From assembly GCF_019801145.1 (NCBI RefSeq), contig NZ_JAHVJQ010000002.1:528852-592851 (forward strand): DNA of 64,000 bases. The letters run 5' to 3'. The translations under genes were made by a program, and so were the position numbers. Each line of letters begins with the position of its first letter. Positions within the stretch are counted from its first letter, which is position 1. This DNA comes from Leisingera aquaemixtae. Lineage in GTDB: Bacteria; Pseudomonadota; Alphaproteobacteria; Rhodobacterales; Rhodobacteraceae. The notes beneath the pieces were generated by a model. That model saw only the letters and a list, made by a program, of their open reading frames with translations. It ran no database searches and had not been told where the DNA came from. Below, one piece after another: positions 1-9,063 of the stretch.

Positions 1-567
1 GATGAAGCCAAGGAAATCTTTGCCGCCAAGAAGAACCTGCGCCTGCTGCTGACCGACAGCCTGCCGGATCCGCGCAAGCCCATCGTGGCCTACAAGCAGG
101 TGGCCGGCGGTATGCTGGTGCAGGACAAGGACGTCGGCTATGTCGGCATGGACGACCTGAAAGTGGTGACCGAGAAGGCGCCGTCCGACGCCCAGATGCA
201 GGACCTGCTGTTTGCCTGGAAAGTCGCCAAGCACGTCAAGTCCAATGCCATCGTTTATGTGAAGGACAACGCAACTGTCGGCGTCGGTGCTGGCCAGATG
301 AGCCGTCTTGACAGCGCCAATGTCGCTGCCGCCAAGGCCGGCCGCATGGCCGCGGAACTGGGTTTGGAAGAAAGCCTCGCCAAGGGCTGCGCCGTGGCTT
401 CGGATGCGTTTTTCCCCTTCGCGGATGGCCTGCTGGAAGCAGCCGCCGCGGGCGGTGCCTGCGTGATCCAGCCGGGCGGCTCGATGCGCGATGACGAGGT
501 GATCAAGGCGGCCAACGAGAAAGGCCTCGCCATGGTCTTCACCGGCATGCGCCACTTCCGCCACTAA
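1..567 (+). CDS. purH: PurH C-terminal part (AICAR formyltransferase/IMP cyclohydrolase), cut by window edge
   Basis: Frame 1 is open from the first base to TAA at 565-567, so this is the 3-prime part of a gene starting before the window; 188 codons are visible of about 530 in the family. The visible part belongs to the AICAR formyltransferase domain, which makes FAICAR from AICAR with 10-formyl-THF before cyclisation to IMP in the cytoplasm. The ending, [20 protein letters not shown] followed by [10 protein letters not shown], is the typical PurH C-terminus. lspA follows after 16 bases in the same direction, so the two are probably cotranscribed. Confidence 0.95.
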   Translation, partial: DEAKEIFAAKKNLRLLLTDSLPDPRKPIVAYKQVAGGMLVQDKDVGYVGMDDLKVVTEKAPSDAQMQDLLFAWKVAKHVKSNAIVYVKDNATVGVGAGQMSRLDSANVAAAKAGRMAAELGLEESLAKGCAVASDAFFPFADGLLEAAAAGGACVIQPGGSMRDDEVIKAANEKGLAMVFTGMRHFRH

Positions 568-583
568 GCAGGGCAGCTAAAAC

Positions 584-1066
584 ATGGCAGCACGTTGGAT
601 GATCTGGGGCGCGGTCCTCTCCTTCCTGGCGGATCAGGCCAGCAAATACCTGGTGGTCCACTGGATGGGGCTGGATCAGCGCCACCGGATCGACGTGCTG
701 CCGCCGTTCCTCAATTTCCGCTACGGAGAGAACACCGGCATCAATTTCGGCCTGTTCGGCGGCGGCGACGAAGCGTCGCGCTGGATCCTGATCGGGCTGT
801 CAGTGGCGATCTGTATTGCCGTGGCTGTGTGGATCCTTCGGGCGCAAAAAGCGTCATGGGGCATGCAGCTGTCCGCCGGGCTGGTGATCGGCGGCGCGCT
901 GGGCAATGTCGCGGACCGGCTTTTGTACGGCTATGTGCTGGATTTCCTCAACACATCCTGCTGCGGCATCCAGAACCCGTTTGTGTTCAATGTCGCGGAT
1001 ATCTTCATCTTTGGCGGTGCGGCCGGGCTTATCTTCTTTGACGGGCGCAGCAAAAAGCCTGCGTAG
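584..1066 (+). CDS. lspA: Lipoprotein signal peptidase (signal peptidase II)
   Basis: A 160-residue inner-membrane aspartyl peptidase that cuts prolipoprotein signal peptides ahead of the lipidated cysteine. Four hydrophobic segments are visible (about 5-25, 66-85, 95-110, 132-152). The two family catalytic aspartates appear in GGALGNVADR (D111) and FNVADIFIFGG (D139). Length is normal. It starts at ATG 584, 16 bases after purH. Its neighbour downstream is itself a predicted lipoprotein, so the enzyme probably lies next to one of its substrates. Confidence 0.96.
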   Translation: MAARWMIWGAVLSFLADQASKYLVVHWMGLDQRHRIDVLPPFLNFRYGENTGINFGLFGGGDEASRWILIGLSVAICIAVAVWILRAQKASWGMQLSAGLVIGGALGNVADRLLYGYVLDFLNTSCCGIQNPFVFNVADIFIFGGAAGLIFFDGRSKKPA

Positions 1067-1121
1067 ACCTTGCCGGGCAATTGCGTTACAAGCGCTGGGA
1101 AACAGGCAGGAGTTTGGGGCA

Positions 1122-1643
1122 ATGCGGATCCCGTTCGGAGTGATCGTTCTGGCTGGCGCGCTGGCAGTGTCTGGCTGCGCGCAAAAAGGGCTGCGCGTGC
1201 TTCAGAAGCCGGGGACCGGTCCGGATGAGTTTCTGGTCCTTCCGGGCAAGCCGCTGAGCACGCCGGAAAGCTATGCCTCGCTTCCCGTGCCGACTCCGGG
1301 CGGCAGCAACCTGACTGATCCCAATCCGCAGGCTGATGCGGTTGCCGCGCTGGGCGGAAAGCCGGGCGCCCTGGTGCCCGCAACCGGTGTGCCGTCAGGC
1401 GATGCGGCGCTGGTCACCGCCTCCAGCCGCTATGGTGTGGAACCGGGCGTGCGCGAGACGCTGGCGTCGGAGGATGCAAAGTTCCGTCACCGCAACCGCC
1501 ATCTGGGACGGATCAAGATCGTGCCTGTGGACCGCTACGAGCAGCTGTACCGCAAGCAGAGCATTGATCCCTTTGCCGTCAGCGACCAGTTCCGCAAGGC
1601 GGGCGCGGCCACGCCCTCTTCACCGCCTGAAGAAGAATCCTGA
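1122..1643 (+). CDS. DUF3035-type lipoprotein
   Basis: 173 residues with an N-terminal signal peptide ending in a lipobox (LAVSGC, lipidated Cys19), so a periplasm-facing lipoprotein. The mature part carries the conserved block GPDEFLVLPGKPLSTPESY and a SLPVPTPGGSNLTDP segment that I associate with DUF3035, a family common in Rhodobacteraceae next to lspA. The frame is open upstream into lspA, but ATG 1122 is chosen because AGGAG lies 8 bases before it and it exposes the signal peptide. Molecular function is unknown; linkage to lspA suggests an envelope role. Confidence 0.85.
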   Translation: MRIPFGVIVLAGALAVSGCAQKGLRVLQKPGTGPDEFLVLPGKPLSTPESYASLPVPTPGGSNLTDPNPQADAVAALGGKPGALVPATGVPSGDAALVTASSRYGVEPGVRETLASEDAKFRHRNRHLGRIKIVPVDRYEQLYRKQSIDPFAVSDQFRKAGAATPSSPPEEES

Positions 1644-1818
1644 TCTCTCACTTTTCTGCCAGCCGGCCTTGCAAGACGCCGGCGGCAACGTAGGTTGACA
1701 GCAGTCTTTCTGCTGGCAATGGACGGCGAATTGTGGCTGCATTGATCAAAATGAACAAAAGAGCAGTAAACGCACCGTGCCGGGCGATGGCAGAGGTGCA
1801 GAATTTGGAGGATGCCAG

Positions 1819-3162
1819 ATGATCCAGAGGATCACATTGGCCGCCGCAGCGTTGAGCGCTGCCTTGTCCGTCCCGGCACGGGCTGAAGATGAGGCGGTGA
1901 CCGCGTTCACCTTGGACAATGGCATGGATGTGGTGGTGATCGAGGATCACCGCGTCCCGGTCGTGCAGCAGATGGTCTGGTACCGGGCCGGCTCCGCGGA
2001 TGAGCCGCCGGGCCAGTCCGGCGTAGCCCATTTCCTCGAGCATCTCCTCTTCAAGGGCACCGACAAGCTGGCTCCGGGCGAGCTGTCTGCCACCGTCCGG
2101 GCCAATGGCGGCCAGGACAACGCGTTCACCAGCTATGATTACACCGCCTATTTCCAGCGTGTTGCCGCCGACCGGCTGGAGCTGATGATGCAGATGGAAA
2201 GCGACCGGATGACCAACCTCCGGCTCAGCGAGGAGGATATTGCCACCGAGCGCGAGGTCATTCTGGAGGAGCGAAACCAGCGCACAGACAACGACCCGGT
2301 TGCGCTGTTCCGCGAGCAGCTGCAAGCGGTGCAATACCTTAATCACCGTTACGGCCAGCCGGTGATCGGCTGGCGCCACGAGATGGAAAGCCTGGACATG
2401 GAGGACGCGCTGTCCTTCTACCACACCTATTACGCACCCAATAATGCAATCCTGGTAGTGTCCGGCGATGTCCAGCCGGATGAGGTGAAGGCGCTGGCTG
2501 AACAGTACTACGGCGTGATCCCTGCCAATCCGGACCTGCCGGAACGCTTCCGCAGCCAGGAGCCGCCGCAGACCGCCGCGCGCCGTGTGACGTTCGAAGA
2601 TCCGCGCGTGGCGCAGCCCTATGTGCAGCGCTCCTATTTGGCACCGGAGCGTGACAGCGGCGACCAGCAAAAGGCCGCGGCGCTTTACCTGCTGGCGGAG
2701 CTTCTGGGTGGCGGCAACACCTCTTATCTGGCAAACGCGCTGCAATTTGACCAGCAGGTCGCGGTCTACACGGGCGCTTTCTATTCTGGCAGCACGCTGG
2801 ACGACACGTCATTCACCCTGCTGATCGTGCCTGCCGAGGGCACCAGCATGGAGCAAGCTGAGGCAGCTCTGGACTCAACCATCGCCCGGTTCCTGGAGGA
2901 GGGCGTGGACGAGGCCCAGCTGGAGCGGATCAAGCTGCAATTGCGCGCCGCTGAAATCTACGACCGCGACAACGTGAACGGCATTGCCAACCGCTACGGC
3001 CAGGCGCTCAGCATCGGGCTGACGGTGAAGGATGTGCAGGACTGGCCGAAGATCCTGCAATCGGTGACCGCGGATGAGATCATCGCCGCCGCAAATGAGG
3101 TCTTGCGGCCGCAAACATCAGTCACGGGCTGGATGACGCGCAGCCAGGAGGTGACCCAATGA
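1819..3162 (+). CDS. M16 family zinc metallopeptidase, catalytic subunit
   Basis: 447 residues. The N-terminal signal peptide (MIQRITLAAAALSAALSVPA) indicates export to the periplasm. The inverted zinc motif HFLEH is at residues 71-75 within GVAHFLEHLLFKGT, and the third ligand region TEREVILEERNQR follows about 75 residues later, so the M16 active site is complete. Start ATG 1819 is preferred over an in-frame GTG at 1777 because TTGGAGG precedes it and the signal peptide then begins correctly. The stop overlaps the start of the next gene, a second M16 protein without the zinc motif; together they resemble known bacterial M16B heterodimers. Confidence 0.92.
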   Translation: MIQRITLAAAALSAALSVPARAEDEAVTAFTLDNGMDVVVIEDHRVPVVQQMVWYRAGSADEPPGQSGVAHFLEHLLFKGTDKLAPGELSATVRANGGQDNAFTSYDYTAYFQRVAADRLELMMQMESDRMTNLRLSEEDIATEREVILEERNQRTDNDPVALFREQLQAVQYLNHRYGQPVIGWRHEMESLDMEDALSFYHTYYAPNNAILVVSGDVQPDEVKALAEQYYGVIPANPDLPERFRSQEPPQTAARRVTFEDPRVAQPYVQRSYLAPERDSGDQQKAAALYLLAELLGGGNTSYLANALQFDQQVAVYTGAFYSGSTLDDTSFTLLIVPAEGTSMEQAEAALDSTIARFLEEGVDEAQLERIKLQLRAAEIYDRDNVNGIANRYGQALSIGLTVKDVQDWPKILQSVTADEIIAAANEVLRPQTSVTGWMTRSQEVTQ

Positions 3163-4478
3163 CTGTGCTGAAATTTCTTGCCGCTGCTCTGACAGCCTGG
3201 TTTCTGGTGCTGCCGGCCTGGGCCGGGATCAAAATTCAGGAAGTGACCTCGCCCGGCGGCATCACAGCCTGGCTGGTGGAGGATCACGCGATCCCTTTCT
3301 CTGCCCTTGAACTGCGTTTCCGCGGAGGCACGTCCCTGGATGCGCCCGGAAAGCGGGGCGGGGTCTATTTGATGACAGGCTTGCTGGAGGAGGGCTCCGG
3401 CGACCTGCGCGCGCAGGACTATGCACGGGCACTGCAGTCTCTGGCGGCGGAGTTCAGCTATGACGCCGACAAGGATTCGGTGTCCATATCCGCCCGCTTT
3501 CTGACCGAAAACCGTGCGGATGCGGTGGCGCTGCTGCGTCAGACTCTGTTTGAACCGCGGTTCGACCAGGATGCGCTGGACCGAGTGCGGGCGCAGGTGC
3601 TGGCGGGACTGCGCTCCGATGCCAAGAACCCAAACAATATCGCCGGCTTGGCCTTCGCCAAAATGGCCTATGGCGATCACCCCTATGGCAGTGACGGCAA
3701 GGGCACCTTGGAGTCGGTTGCCGCGCTCAGCCGTCAGGACATTTTCGACGCCTATGAGGCGGTGTTTGCCCGCGACAGGCTCTATGTCAGCGCTGTTGGC
3801 GACATCACCGCGGATGAGCTTGGCATCCTGCTGGACGATCTTCTGGGGGCGCTGCCGGCCAAGGGCGCGCCTATTCCCGGCCCGGCAAAGGTGAACATCG
3901 AGGGCGGGGTGACCGTGGTCGATTTCGACACGCCGCAGTCGGTGGCGCTGTTTGGCCAAAAGGGCATCAAGCGCGAGGATCCGGATTTCTTCACCGCCTA
4001 TGTGATGAACCAGATCCTGGGCGGCGGCTCCTTTGAAACAAGGCTGATGACGGAAGTGCGGGAGAAACGCGGGCTGACCTACGGTGTTTACTCCTACTTG
4101 GTGCCGCGTGATCTGGCGGCGGTTTACATGGGGTCTGTGGCGTCCGCCAACGGCAAGATGGCAGAGGCGGTGGAAGTGATCCGCAACGAATGGCGCCGCA
4201 TGGCCGAGGAGGGCGTGACCGAAAAAGAGCTGAAGGACGCCCAAACCTATCTGACCGGTGCCTACCCGCTGCGCTTTGACGGCAACAGCCGCATTGCCTC
4301 GATCCTTTCGGGAATGCAGATGGACAATCTGCCTGTCAGCTATGTGGAGACCCGCAAAGACCGCATTAACGCCGTCACACTGGAAGATGTGAAGCGTTTT
4401 GCGGCGGAGTTCCTGGACCCCGACGGGCTGCATTTCACAATTGCGGGCCGCCCGGAAGGCCTGGAAACCACCAATTGA
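3159..4478 (+). CDS. M16 family peptidase-like protein, non-catalytic partner
   Basis: 439 residues with a signal peptide ending near LPAWA. It has the M16 fold signatures (LELRFRGGTSLD early, and a C-terminal domain with GGGSFETRLMTEVREKRGLT), but the place of HxxEH reads VYLMTGLLEEGSG, so all zinc ligands of the motif are missing. In paired bacterial M16B peptidases one subunit supplies zinc and the other an Arg/Tyr-rich substrate pocket; this is the likely second subunit. ATGA overlap with the upstream gene implies translational coupling and 1:1 synthesis. Confidence 0.9.
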   Translation: MTVLKFLAAALTAWFLVLPAWAGIKIQEVTSPGGITAWLVEDHAIPFSALELRFRGGTSLDAPGKRGGVYLMTGLLEEGSGDLRAQDYARALQSLAAEFSYDADKDSVSISARFLTENRADAVALLRQTLFEPRFDQDALDRVRAQVLAGLRSDAKNPNNIAGLAFAKMAYGDHPYGSDGKGTLESVAALSRQDIFDAYEAVFARDRLYVSAVGDITADELGILLDDLLGALPAKGAPIPGPAKVNIEGGVTVVDFDTPQSVALFGQKGIKREDPDFFTAYVMNQILGGGSFETRLMTEVREKRGLTYGVYSYLVPRDLAAVYMGSVASANGKMAEAVEVIRNEWRRMAEEGVTEKELKDAQTYLTGAYPLRFDGNSRIASILSGMQMDNLPVSYVETRKDRINAVTLEDVKRFAAEFLDPDGLHFTIAGRPEGLETTN

Positions 4479-4724
4479 CCCGGGGCAGGCGCGGTTTCGC
4501 CGTCCGCCTGCAGCCTAACCACAGCGTGCCGCCGCCCACTGCGGCGGCGCGCTGCCGCTTTCCCTTTCATTTTGCCTGAAACTCCTGTATGGGCGGGCCT
4601 GTCTGAGACGATGTGCCAAGGCCCCGGCACGCGAAAGAAAGATAGATGGGGCCGGCGGCAATGGGGCCGCCACGCAAACGGGAGACCCGGAGGGCCGGGA
4701 GTGCTCCCAATTAGGATACGCTAG
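4479..4724 (+). other. Intergenic region and probable structured leader of pnp
   Basis: No gene is seen in these 246 bases. The stretch has several GC-rich inverted repeats: GCAGGCG/CGCCTGC near 4486-4511, CCGCCGC/GCGGCGG near 4530-4547, and GGCGGC/GCCGCC near 4652-4669. The first two could end transcription of the M16 pair but lack a T tract. The later ones lie close to the pnp start. In E. coli the pnp leader folds into an RNase III and PNPase autoregulatory target; a comparable role here is only an inference. Confidence 0.4.
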
Positions 4725-6872
4725 ATGTTTAACGTCACCAAAAAATCGATGCAGTGGGGCGAAGAGACGCTCACACTGGAAACCGGTAAGGTTGCCCGCC
4801 AGGCTGATGGCTCCGTGATTGCCACGCTGGGCGAAACCTCGGTCATGGCCAACGTGACCTTTGCCCGTCAGCAGAAGCCCGGCCAGGACTTCTTCCCGCT
4901 GACCGTGCACTACCAGGAAAAATACTATGCTGCGGGCAAGGTGCCCGGCGGCTTCTTCAAGCGCGAAGCGCGCCCGACCGAAAAAGAAACCCTGACCGCG
5001 CGTCTGATCGACCGTCCGATCCGCCCGCTGTTCGTCCCCGGCTTCAAGAACGAAGTGCTGGTGATGTGCACCGTGCTGAGCCACGACCTGGTCAACGACC
5101 CGGACATCGTCGCAATGATCGCGGCATCCGCTGCCCTGACCATCTCCGGCGCGCCGTTCATGGGCCCGATCGCCGGTGCCCGCGTCGGCTTTGTTGATGG
5201 CGAATACGTTCTGAACCCGACCGTCGACGACATGCAGGATCTGCGCCTCAACCCCGAGCAGCGCCTGGACCTGGTTGTGGCCGGCACCAAGAACGCCGTG
5301 ATGATGGTGGAATCGGAAGCTTACGAGCTGACCGAGGCCGAAATGCTGGGCGCGGTGAACTTTGCGCATGAGCAGATCCAGCCGGTGATCGACCTGATCA
5401 TCTCGCTGGCCGAAGAAGCCGCCAAAGAACCTTTCGACTTCGAGGCGCCGGACTACTCCGAGCTGTATGAGGCGGTCAAGGCGGCGGGCGAAACCGACAT
5501 GCGCGCGGCCTTTGCGATCACCGACAAGCAGGAGCGCACCGCCGCTGTTGCCGCTGCCCGCGAGACCATCAAGGCCGCCCTGTCCGAAGAGCAGCTGGAA
5601 GATGCCAACCTGGGTTCCGCACTGAAGAAGCTGGAAGCCGGCATCCTGCGCGGCGACGTGGTGAAAACCGGCAAGCGGATCGACGGCCGCAAGACCGACG
5701 AAATCCGCGATATCGTGGCTGAAACCGGCATGCTGCCGCGGACCCACGGCTCGGCGCTGTTCACCCGCGGTGAAACCCAGGGCCTGGTCGTGACCACGCT
5801 GGGCACCGGCGACGACGAGCAGTTCATCGACGCGCTGCACGGCAACTTCAAATCGAACTTCCTGCTGCACTACAACTTCCCGCCGTACTCGGTCGGTGAA
5901 GTGGGCCGTGTCGGCTCCCCGGGCCGCCGCGAAATCGGCCACGGCAAGCTGGCCTGGCGTGCGCTGCAGGCGGTTCTGCCCGCGGCAACCGACTTCCCCT
6001 ACACCATCCGCGTTGTCTCCGAGATCACCGAATCGAATGGTTCGTCCTCGATGGCATCCGTCTGCGGCGGCTCGCTGTCGATGATGGACGCAGGTGTTCC
6101 GCTGAAGGCGCCGGTGGCCGGCGTTGCCATGGGCCTTATCCTGGAAGACGACGGTTCCTACGCGATCCTGTCCGACATCCTGGGTGACGAAGACCACCTG
6201 GGCGACATGGACTTCAAGGTGGCAGGCACCGAAAACGGCATCACCTCGCTGCAGATGGACATCAAGGTCGCCGGCATCACCCCGGAGATCATGGAGAAAG
6301 CCCTGGCCCAGGCCAAGGACGGCCGCCTGCACATCCTTGGCGAGATGGGTAAAGCCCTGACCGAAGCTTCCGAGTTCTCGGTTCACGCGCCGCGCATCGA
6401 GACCATGCAGATCCCGACCGACAAGATCCGCGAAGTGATCGGTTCCGGCGGCAAGGTGATCCGCGAGATCGTCGAAGTGTCCGGTGCCAAAGTCGACATC
6501 AACGACGACGGCGTGATCAAGATTGCCAGCCCGAACGGCGAAGCCATCAAGAAGGCCTATGACATGATCTATTCGATCGTGGCAGAGCCGGAAGAGGGCG
6601 CCATCTACACCGGCAAGGTCGTGAAGATCGTCGACTTCGGCGCTTTCGTGAACTTCTTCGGTAAGCGTGACGGCCTGGTGCACGTCTCCCAGATCGAAAA
6701 CCGCCGCCTGAACCACCCTTCGGACGTTCTGAAGGAAGGCCAGGAAGTGAAGGTGAAACTGCTGGGCTTCGACGACCGCGGCAAGGTCCGCCTGTCGATG
6801 AAGGTTGTCGACCAGGAAACCGGCGAGGAAGTCCAGCCGGAGAAAAAAGAAAAGGCCCAAGCCGAGGATTAA
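4725..6872 (+). CDS. pnp: Polyribonucleotide nucleotidyltransferase (PNPase)
   Basis: 715 residues, full length. Cytoplasmic 3-prime to 5-prime phosphorolytic exoribonuclease and degradosome component. Order of domains: first RNase PH domain (about 10-145), helical linker, second RNase PH domain (about 310-540, with [15 protein letters not shown] block [17 protein letters not shown]), KH domain (about 560-615, motif [15 protein letters not shown]), S1 domain (about 622-690, starting [20 protein letters not shown]). It is followed by a clear terminator. rpsO, its usual upstream neighbour, is about 15 kb away. Confidence 0.98.
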   Translation: MFNVTKKSMQWGEETLTLETGKVARQADGSVIATLGETSVMANVTFARQQKPGQDFFPLTVHYQEKYYAAGKVPGGFFKREARPTEKETLTARLIDRPIRPLFVPGFKNEVLVMCTVLSHDLVNDPDIVAMIAASAALTISGAPFMGPIAGARVGFVDGEYVLNPTVDDMQDLRLNPEQRLDLVVAGTKNAVMMVESEAYELTEAEMLGAVNFAHEQIQPVIDLIISLAEEAAKEPFDFEAPDYSELYEAVKAAGETDMRAAFAITDKQERTAAVAAARETIKAALSEEQLEDANLGSALKKLEAGILRGDVVKTGKRIDGRKTDEIRDIVAETGMLPRTHGSALFTRGETQGLVVTTLGTGDDEQFIDALHGNFKSNFLLHYNFPPYSVGEVGRVGSPGRREIGHGKLAWRALQAVLPAATDFPYTIRVVSEITESNGSSSMASVCGGSLSMMDAGVPLKAPVAGVAMGLILEDDGSYAILSDILGDEDHLGDMDFKVAGTENGITSLQMDIKVAGITPEIMEKALAQAKDGRLHILGEMGKALTEASEFSVHAPRIETMQIPTDKIREVIGSGGKVIREIVEVSGAKVDINDDGVIKIASPNGEAIKKAYDMIYSIVAEPEEGAIYTGKVVKIVDFGAFVNFFGKRDGLVHVSQIENRRLNHPSDVLKEGQEVKVKLLGFDDRGKVRLSMKVVDQETGEEVQPEKKEKAQAED

Positions 6873-6893
6873 TCTCCGGCGGCAGGCACAAGA

Positions 6894-6922
6894 AAGCCCC
6901 GGCATTCAGCCGGGGCTTTTTC
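6894..6922 (+). terminator. Rho-independent terminator of pnp
   Basis: Stem AAGCCCCGGC, loop ATTCA, stem GCCGGGGCTT, then TTTTCTTT. It lies 22 bases after the pnp stop. The convergent glycosyltransferase gene ends just beyond it, so the hairpin may serve both strands. Confidence 0.9.
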
Positions 6923-6944
6923 TTTGGGGTAAAGGCTTTTCAGA

Positions 6945-7823
6945 TCAGCGGCGTTCGTGCGTGCCGCGCAGCCAGGTCAGCCGCATCTGTTCGGCGATCA
7001 TGGCCAGCCGCAGCCGGTAGGCACAGCCCCAGACCTGAAAAACCTGCCGGGAGCTCAGTTCAGGATCCTTGATGGCTCGCCGAAGGAGCTTGGTGGGAGG
7101 GATGATTTTCTTGATTGGCGGAATGTAGTAGCGGAACCGGAAGTTTCCGGCGCTGCGGATTTTTGCACCCAGAATACGCCGGGCTTTTGTCGCCAGCGCA
7201 TCAAAACTCTCACGGGCAGGGTGCCCGACAATCACGTCCGGCGTATAAATCAGTTCAAGTCCGTTGGCTTGCGCCCGCCTGCTCCATTCCATGTCGCCGC
7301 CGGACAGCGCTTCGCCATCGAACAATCCGACCTTCTCAAATGCTGCCCGCCGCACAAAGACGTTGGCAGTGGCAGCCCGGCCTTGGCGTGCATAACGCTC
7401 CTGCTGCAAGCAGGTCAGCCGGTCGTAGATTTCGGGCACGGTCCAGTCCGAACCGGCGGGCTCCAGCTCAACCGCGCCAGAAAAACGCAGGATGCCGGGA
7501 TGCTCCTTGAACGTGCGCAGCCCGTTTTCGATGTAGCTGCGCCTGGGTGTGCAGTCAGCATCGGTAAAGAACAGCAGGTCGGTCTGTGCCTCGGCAATTC
7601 CTGCATTCCGGGCCGCATACGAGCCTGGCTTCGGCTCCCAGATGACGCGTGCGTTTTGCGGAAGAACAAGATCCTCCGGAACATCGTCATATTCCGCGTT
7701 GTTGACGACAATGATCTCGAAAGCCGATGGCTCTGCTGTCTGATCAGCGAGATGATCAAGGCAACGCTGCAGCACTGACCAGCTATGGTAGGTCGGAATG
7801 ATAACGGATGCGGTGAGACTCAA
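6945..7823 (-). CDS. Family 2 glycosyltransferase
   Basis: 292 residues with a GT-A fold start ASVIIPTYHSW and the metal/nucleotide-sugar motif FFTDADC near residues 86-92, followed by an acceptor-side segment with GGDMEWSRRAQ. It should transfer a sugar from a nucleotide donor to an unknown surface glycan acceptor. The only usable start in frame is TTG at 7823 (a TAG stop lies 4 codons upstream), with a weak AGGG ahead. It is transcribed away from another GT2 gene at 7896. Substrate cannot be told from sequence. Confidence 0.85.
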   Translation of the reverse strand: MSLTASVIIPTYHSWSVLQRCLDHLADQTAEPSAFEIIVVNNAEYDDVPEDLVLPQNARVIWEPKPGSYAARNAGIAEAQTDLLFFTDADCTPRRSYIENGLRTFKEHPGILRFSGAVELEPAGSDWTVPEIYDRLTCLQQERYARQGRAATANVFVRRAAFEKVGLFDGEALSGGDMEWSRRAQANGLELIYTPDVIVGHPARESFDALATKARRILGAKIRSAGNFRFRYYIPPIKKIIPPTKLLRRAIKDPELSSRQVFQVWGCAYRLRLAMIAEQMRLTWLRGTHERR

Positions 7824-7895
7824 CAGACTGCCCTATCTACAGGTGTCCCGGCGGTGCCGGTTGCGCGGCGAACGTATAGCCATTATTGCTGCCCC

Positions 7896-8873
7896 ATGTC
7901 CATATCGGCCCCCTTCAGAATCACGGTTGCTGCGCTGACGCGGCAACGGCCTGCCATGCTTGCGGCGCTCGTCCGCAGCTGGGGTGAAATGGATATCCCC
8001 GAAGGCTGCGAAGTCCGCTGTCTTGTTGTCGAGAACGACACTGTTCCCTGCAGCGAGTCCGTGGTCCAAGAAGCCGGGTCTATGCCTAACGGTGTTGCGC
8101 TTGACTATGTTCTGGAAACAGAACTGGGTATCCCCTTCGGCCGCAACCGTGCGGCAAAGGAAGCAATCGCCAACGGGTCGGACATTTTGGCGTTTGTGGA
8201 CGACGATGAGACAGTGGCGCAGGACTGGCTGGTGCGGCTGACCGAAGGGTTCCGCGCTAGCGGCGCGATGCTGGCCGGCGCGCCGCTTCGGGCCGCTCCG
8301 GTTCATGAGGGCGCCAGCCTCGTGCAGCGCCTGATGCACGCAAATATTGCCAACCGTTATTTGCGGAAAGAGAACCGGGCAGCCCGGAAAGCCAGCCTGC
8401 AGGACTCCGGCCCTGTAACCACGGTGACGAACAATTGGATGGCTGATCTTCGGCTGTTCACGGAACACGGCCTTTGGTTTGACGAAGCGATGCGAATGAC
8501 AGGCGGCACCGACGCGAAGTTCCACGCCGAAACGCGGGCCAAAGGGCTTCCCGTCGGCTGGGTCAAGGACGCCTTCGTTTATGAAGAAATTCCGCAGCAG
8601 CGCCTGTCGTTCTGGTATCAGGCCCTGCGGGCGCGCGATCAGGTAAACACCAACTTGCGGCGGAAATTTGATGAAAGCTTTGGCACTGGCCTAGCGCGGA
8701 TGATGGCGCTTCCGCTAAAAGCGCTTCTTCTGGTCGGGTTGCTTCTTGTTCTGCCGTTCCAGCCGCAGCAGCGTCTAATGGACGTGGCGCGCACACTTGG
8801 CTGGGTGCTGGGAGCCTTGGGCATTCTGGTTGGATACCGTTCGGAGCTGTATCACAAGGTGACGGGCACCTGA
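7896..8873 (+). CDS. Family 2 glycosyltransferase with C-terminal membrane segments
   Basis: 325 residues. GT-A start FRITVAALTRQRPAML, DxD region AFVDDDETVAQDW, acceptor block GGTDAKFHAE. The last 70 residues contain two hydrophobic helices (MMALPLKALLLVGLLLVLPF and a LGWVLGALGILVGY segment), so the enzyme is probably anchored to the inner membrane. ATG 7896 is chosen because the longer open frame to 7785 would overlap the divergent gene; no clear Shine-Dalgarno precedes it. With its divergent neighbour it likely decorates a cell-surface glycan. Confidence 0.85.
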   Translation: MSISAPFRITVAALTRQRPAMLAALVRSWGEMDIPEGCEVRCLVVENDTVPCSESVVQEAGSMPNGVALDYVLETELGIPFGRNRAAKEAIANGSDILAFVDDDETVAQDWLVRLTEGFRASGAMLAGAPLRAAPVHEGASLVQRLMHANIANRYLRKENRAARKASLQDSGPVTTVTNNWMADLRLFTEHGLWFDEAMRMTGGTDAKFHAETRAKGLPVGWVKDAFVYEEIPQQRLSFWYQALRARDQVNTNLRRKFDESFGTGLARMMALPLKALLLVGLLLVLPFQPQQRLMDVARTLGWVLGALGILVGYRSELYHKVTGT

Positions 8874-9015
8874 TAAGCCGTCACAGGCATTGGCGAAGCT
8901 TTCGGACAGGCGCAGTTCATATCGGTCTTGCCGCACTGCAGTTTCTGGAGAGTTGAGCGCCGTACCAGCGCTATAAGCACTGCCCGGCAGCGTGCATCCA
9001 GTCTGCATGCGGAAA

Positions 9016-9042
9016 GTGCGGGCGCAGAGAATAGCGCCCGCA
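9016..9042 (-). terminator. Probable terminator after the peroxiredoxin gene
   Basis: Inverted repeat TGCGGGCGC / GCGCCCGCA with an 8-base loop, 22 bases after the peroxiredoxin stop on the minus strand. The T tract is short (ACTTTCC), so efficiency is uncertain. Confidence 0.6.
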
Positions 9043-9063
9043 TTGTGTCTGCAAGGAAAAGCT

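Noticed and set aside
906..1121. N-terminal extension of the DUF3035 lipoprotein into lspA
   Set aside because: A start at 1122 with AGGAG gives a proper lipoprotein signal; the extension is the shadow of lspA.
1648..4433. Long minus-strand frames opposite the M16 genes
   Set aside because: Shadows of two clear M16 genes with signal peptides and motifs.
4515..6905. 796-codon open frame on the minus strand opposite pnp
   Set aside because: It mirrors the codon pattern of pnp, has a His/Asp/Val-rich shadow composition and no domain.
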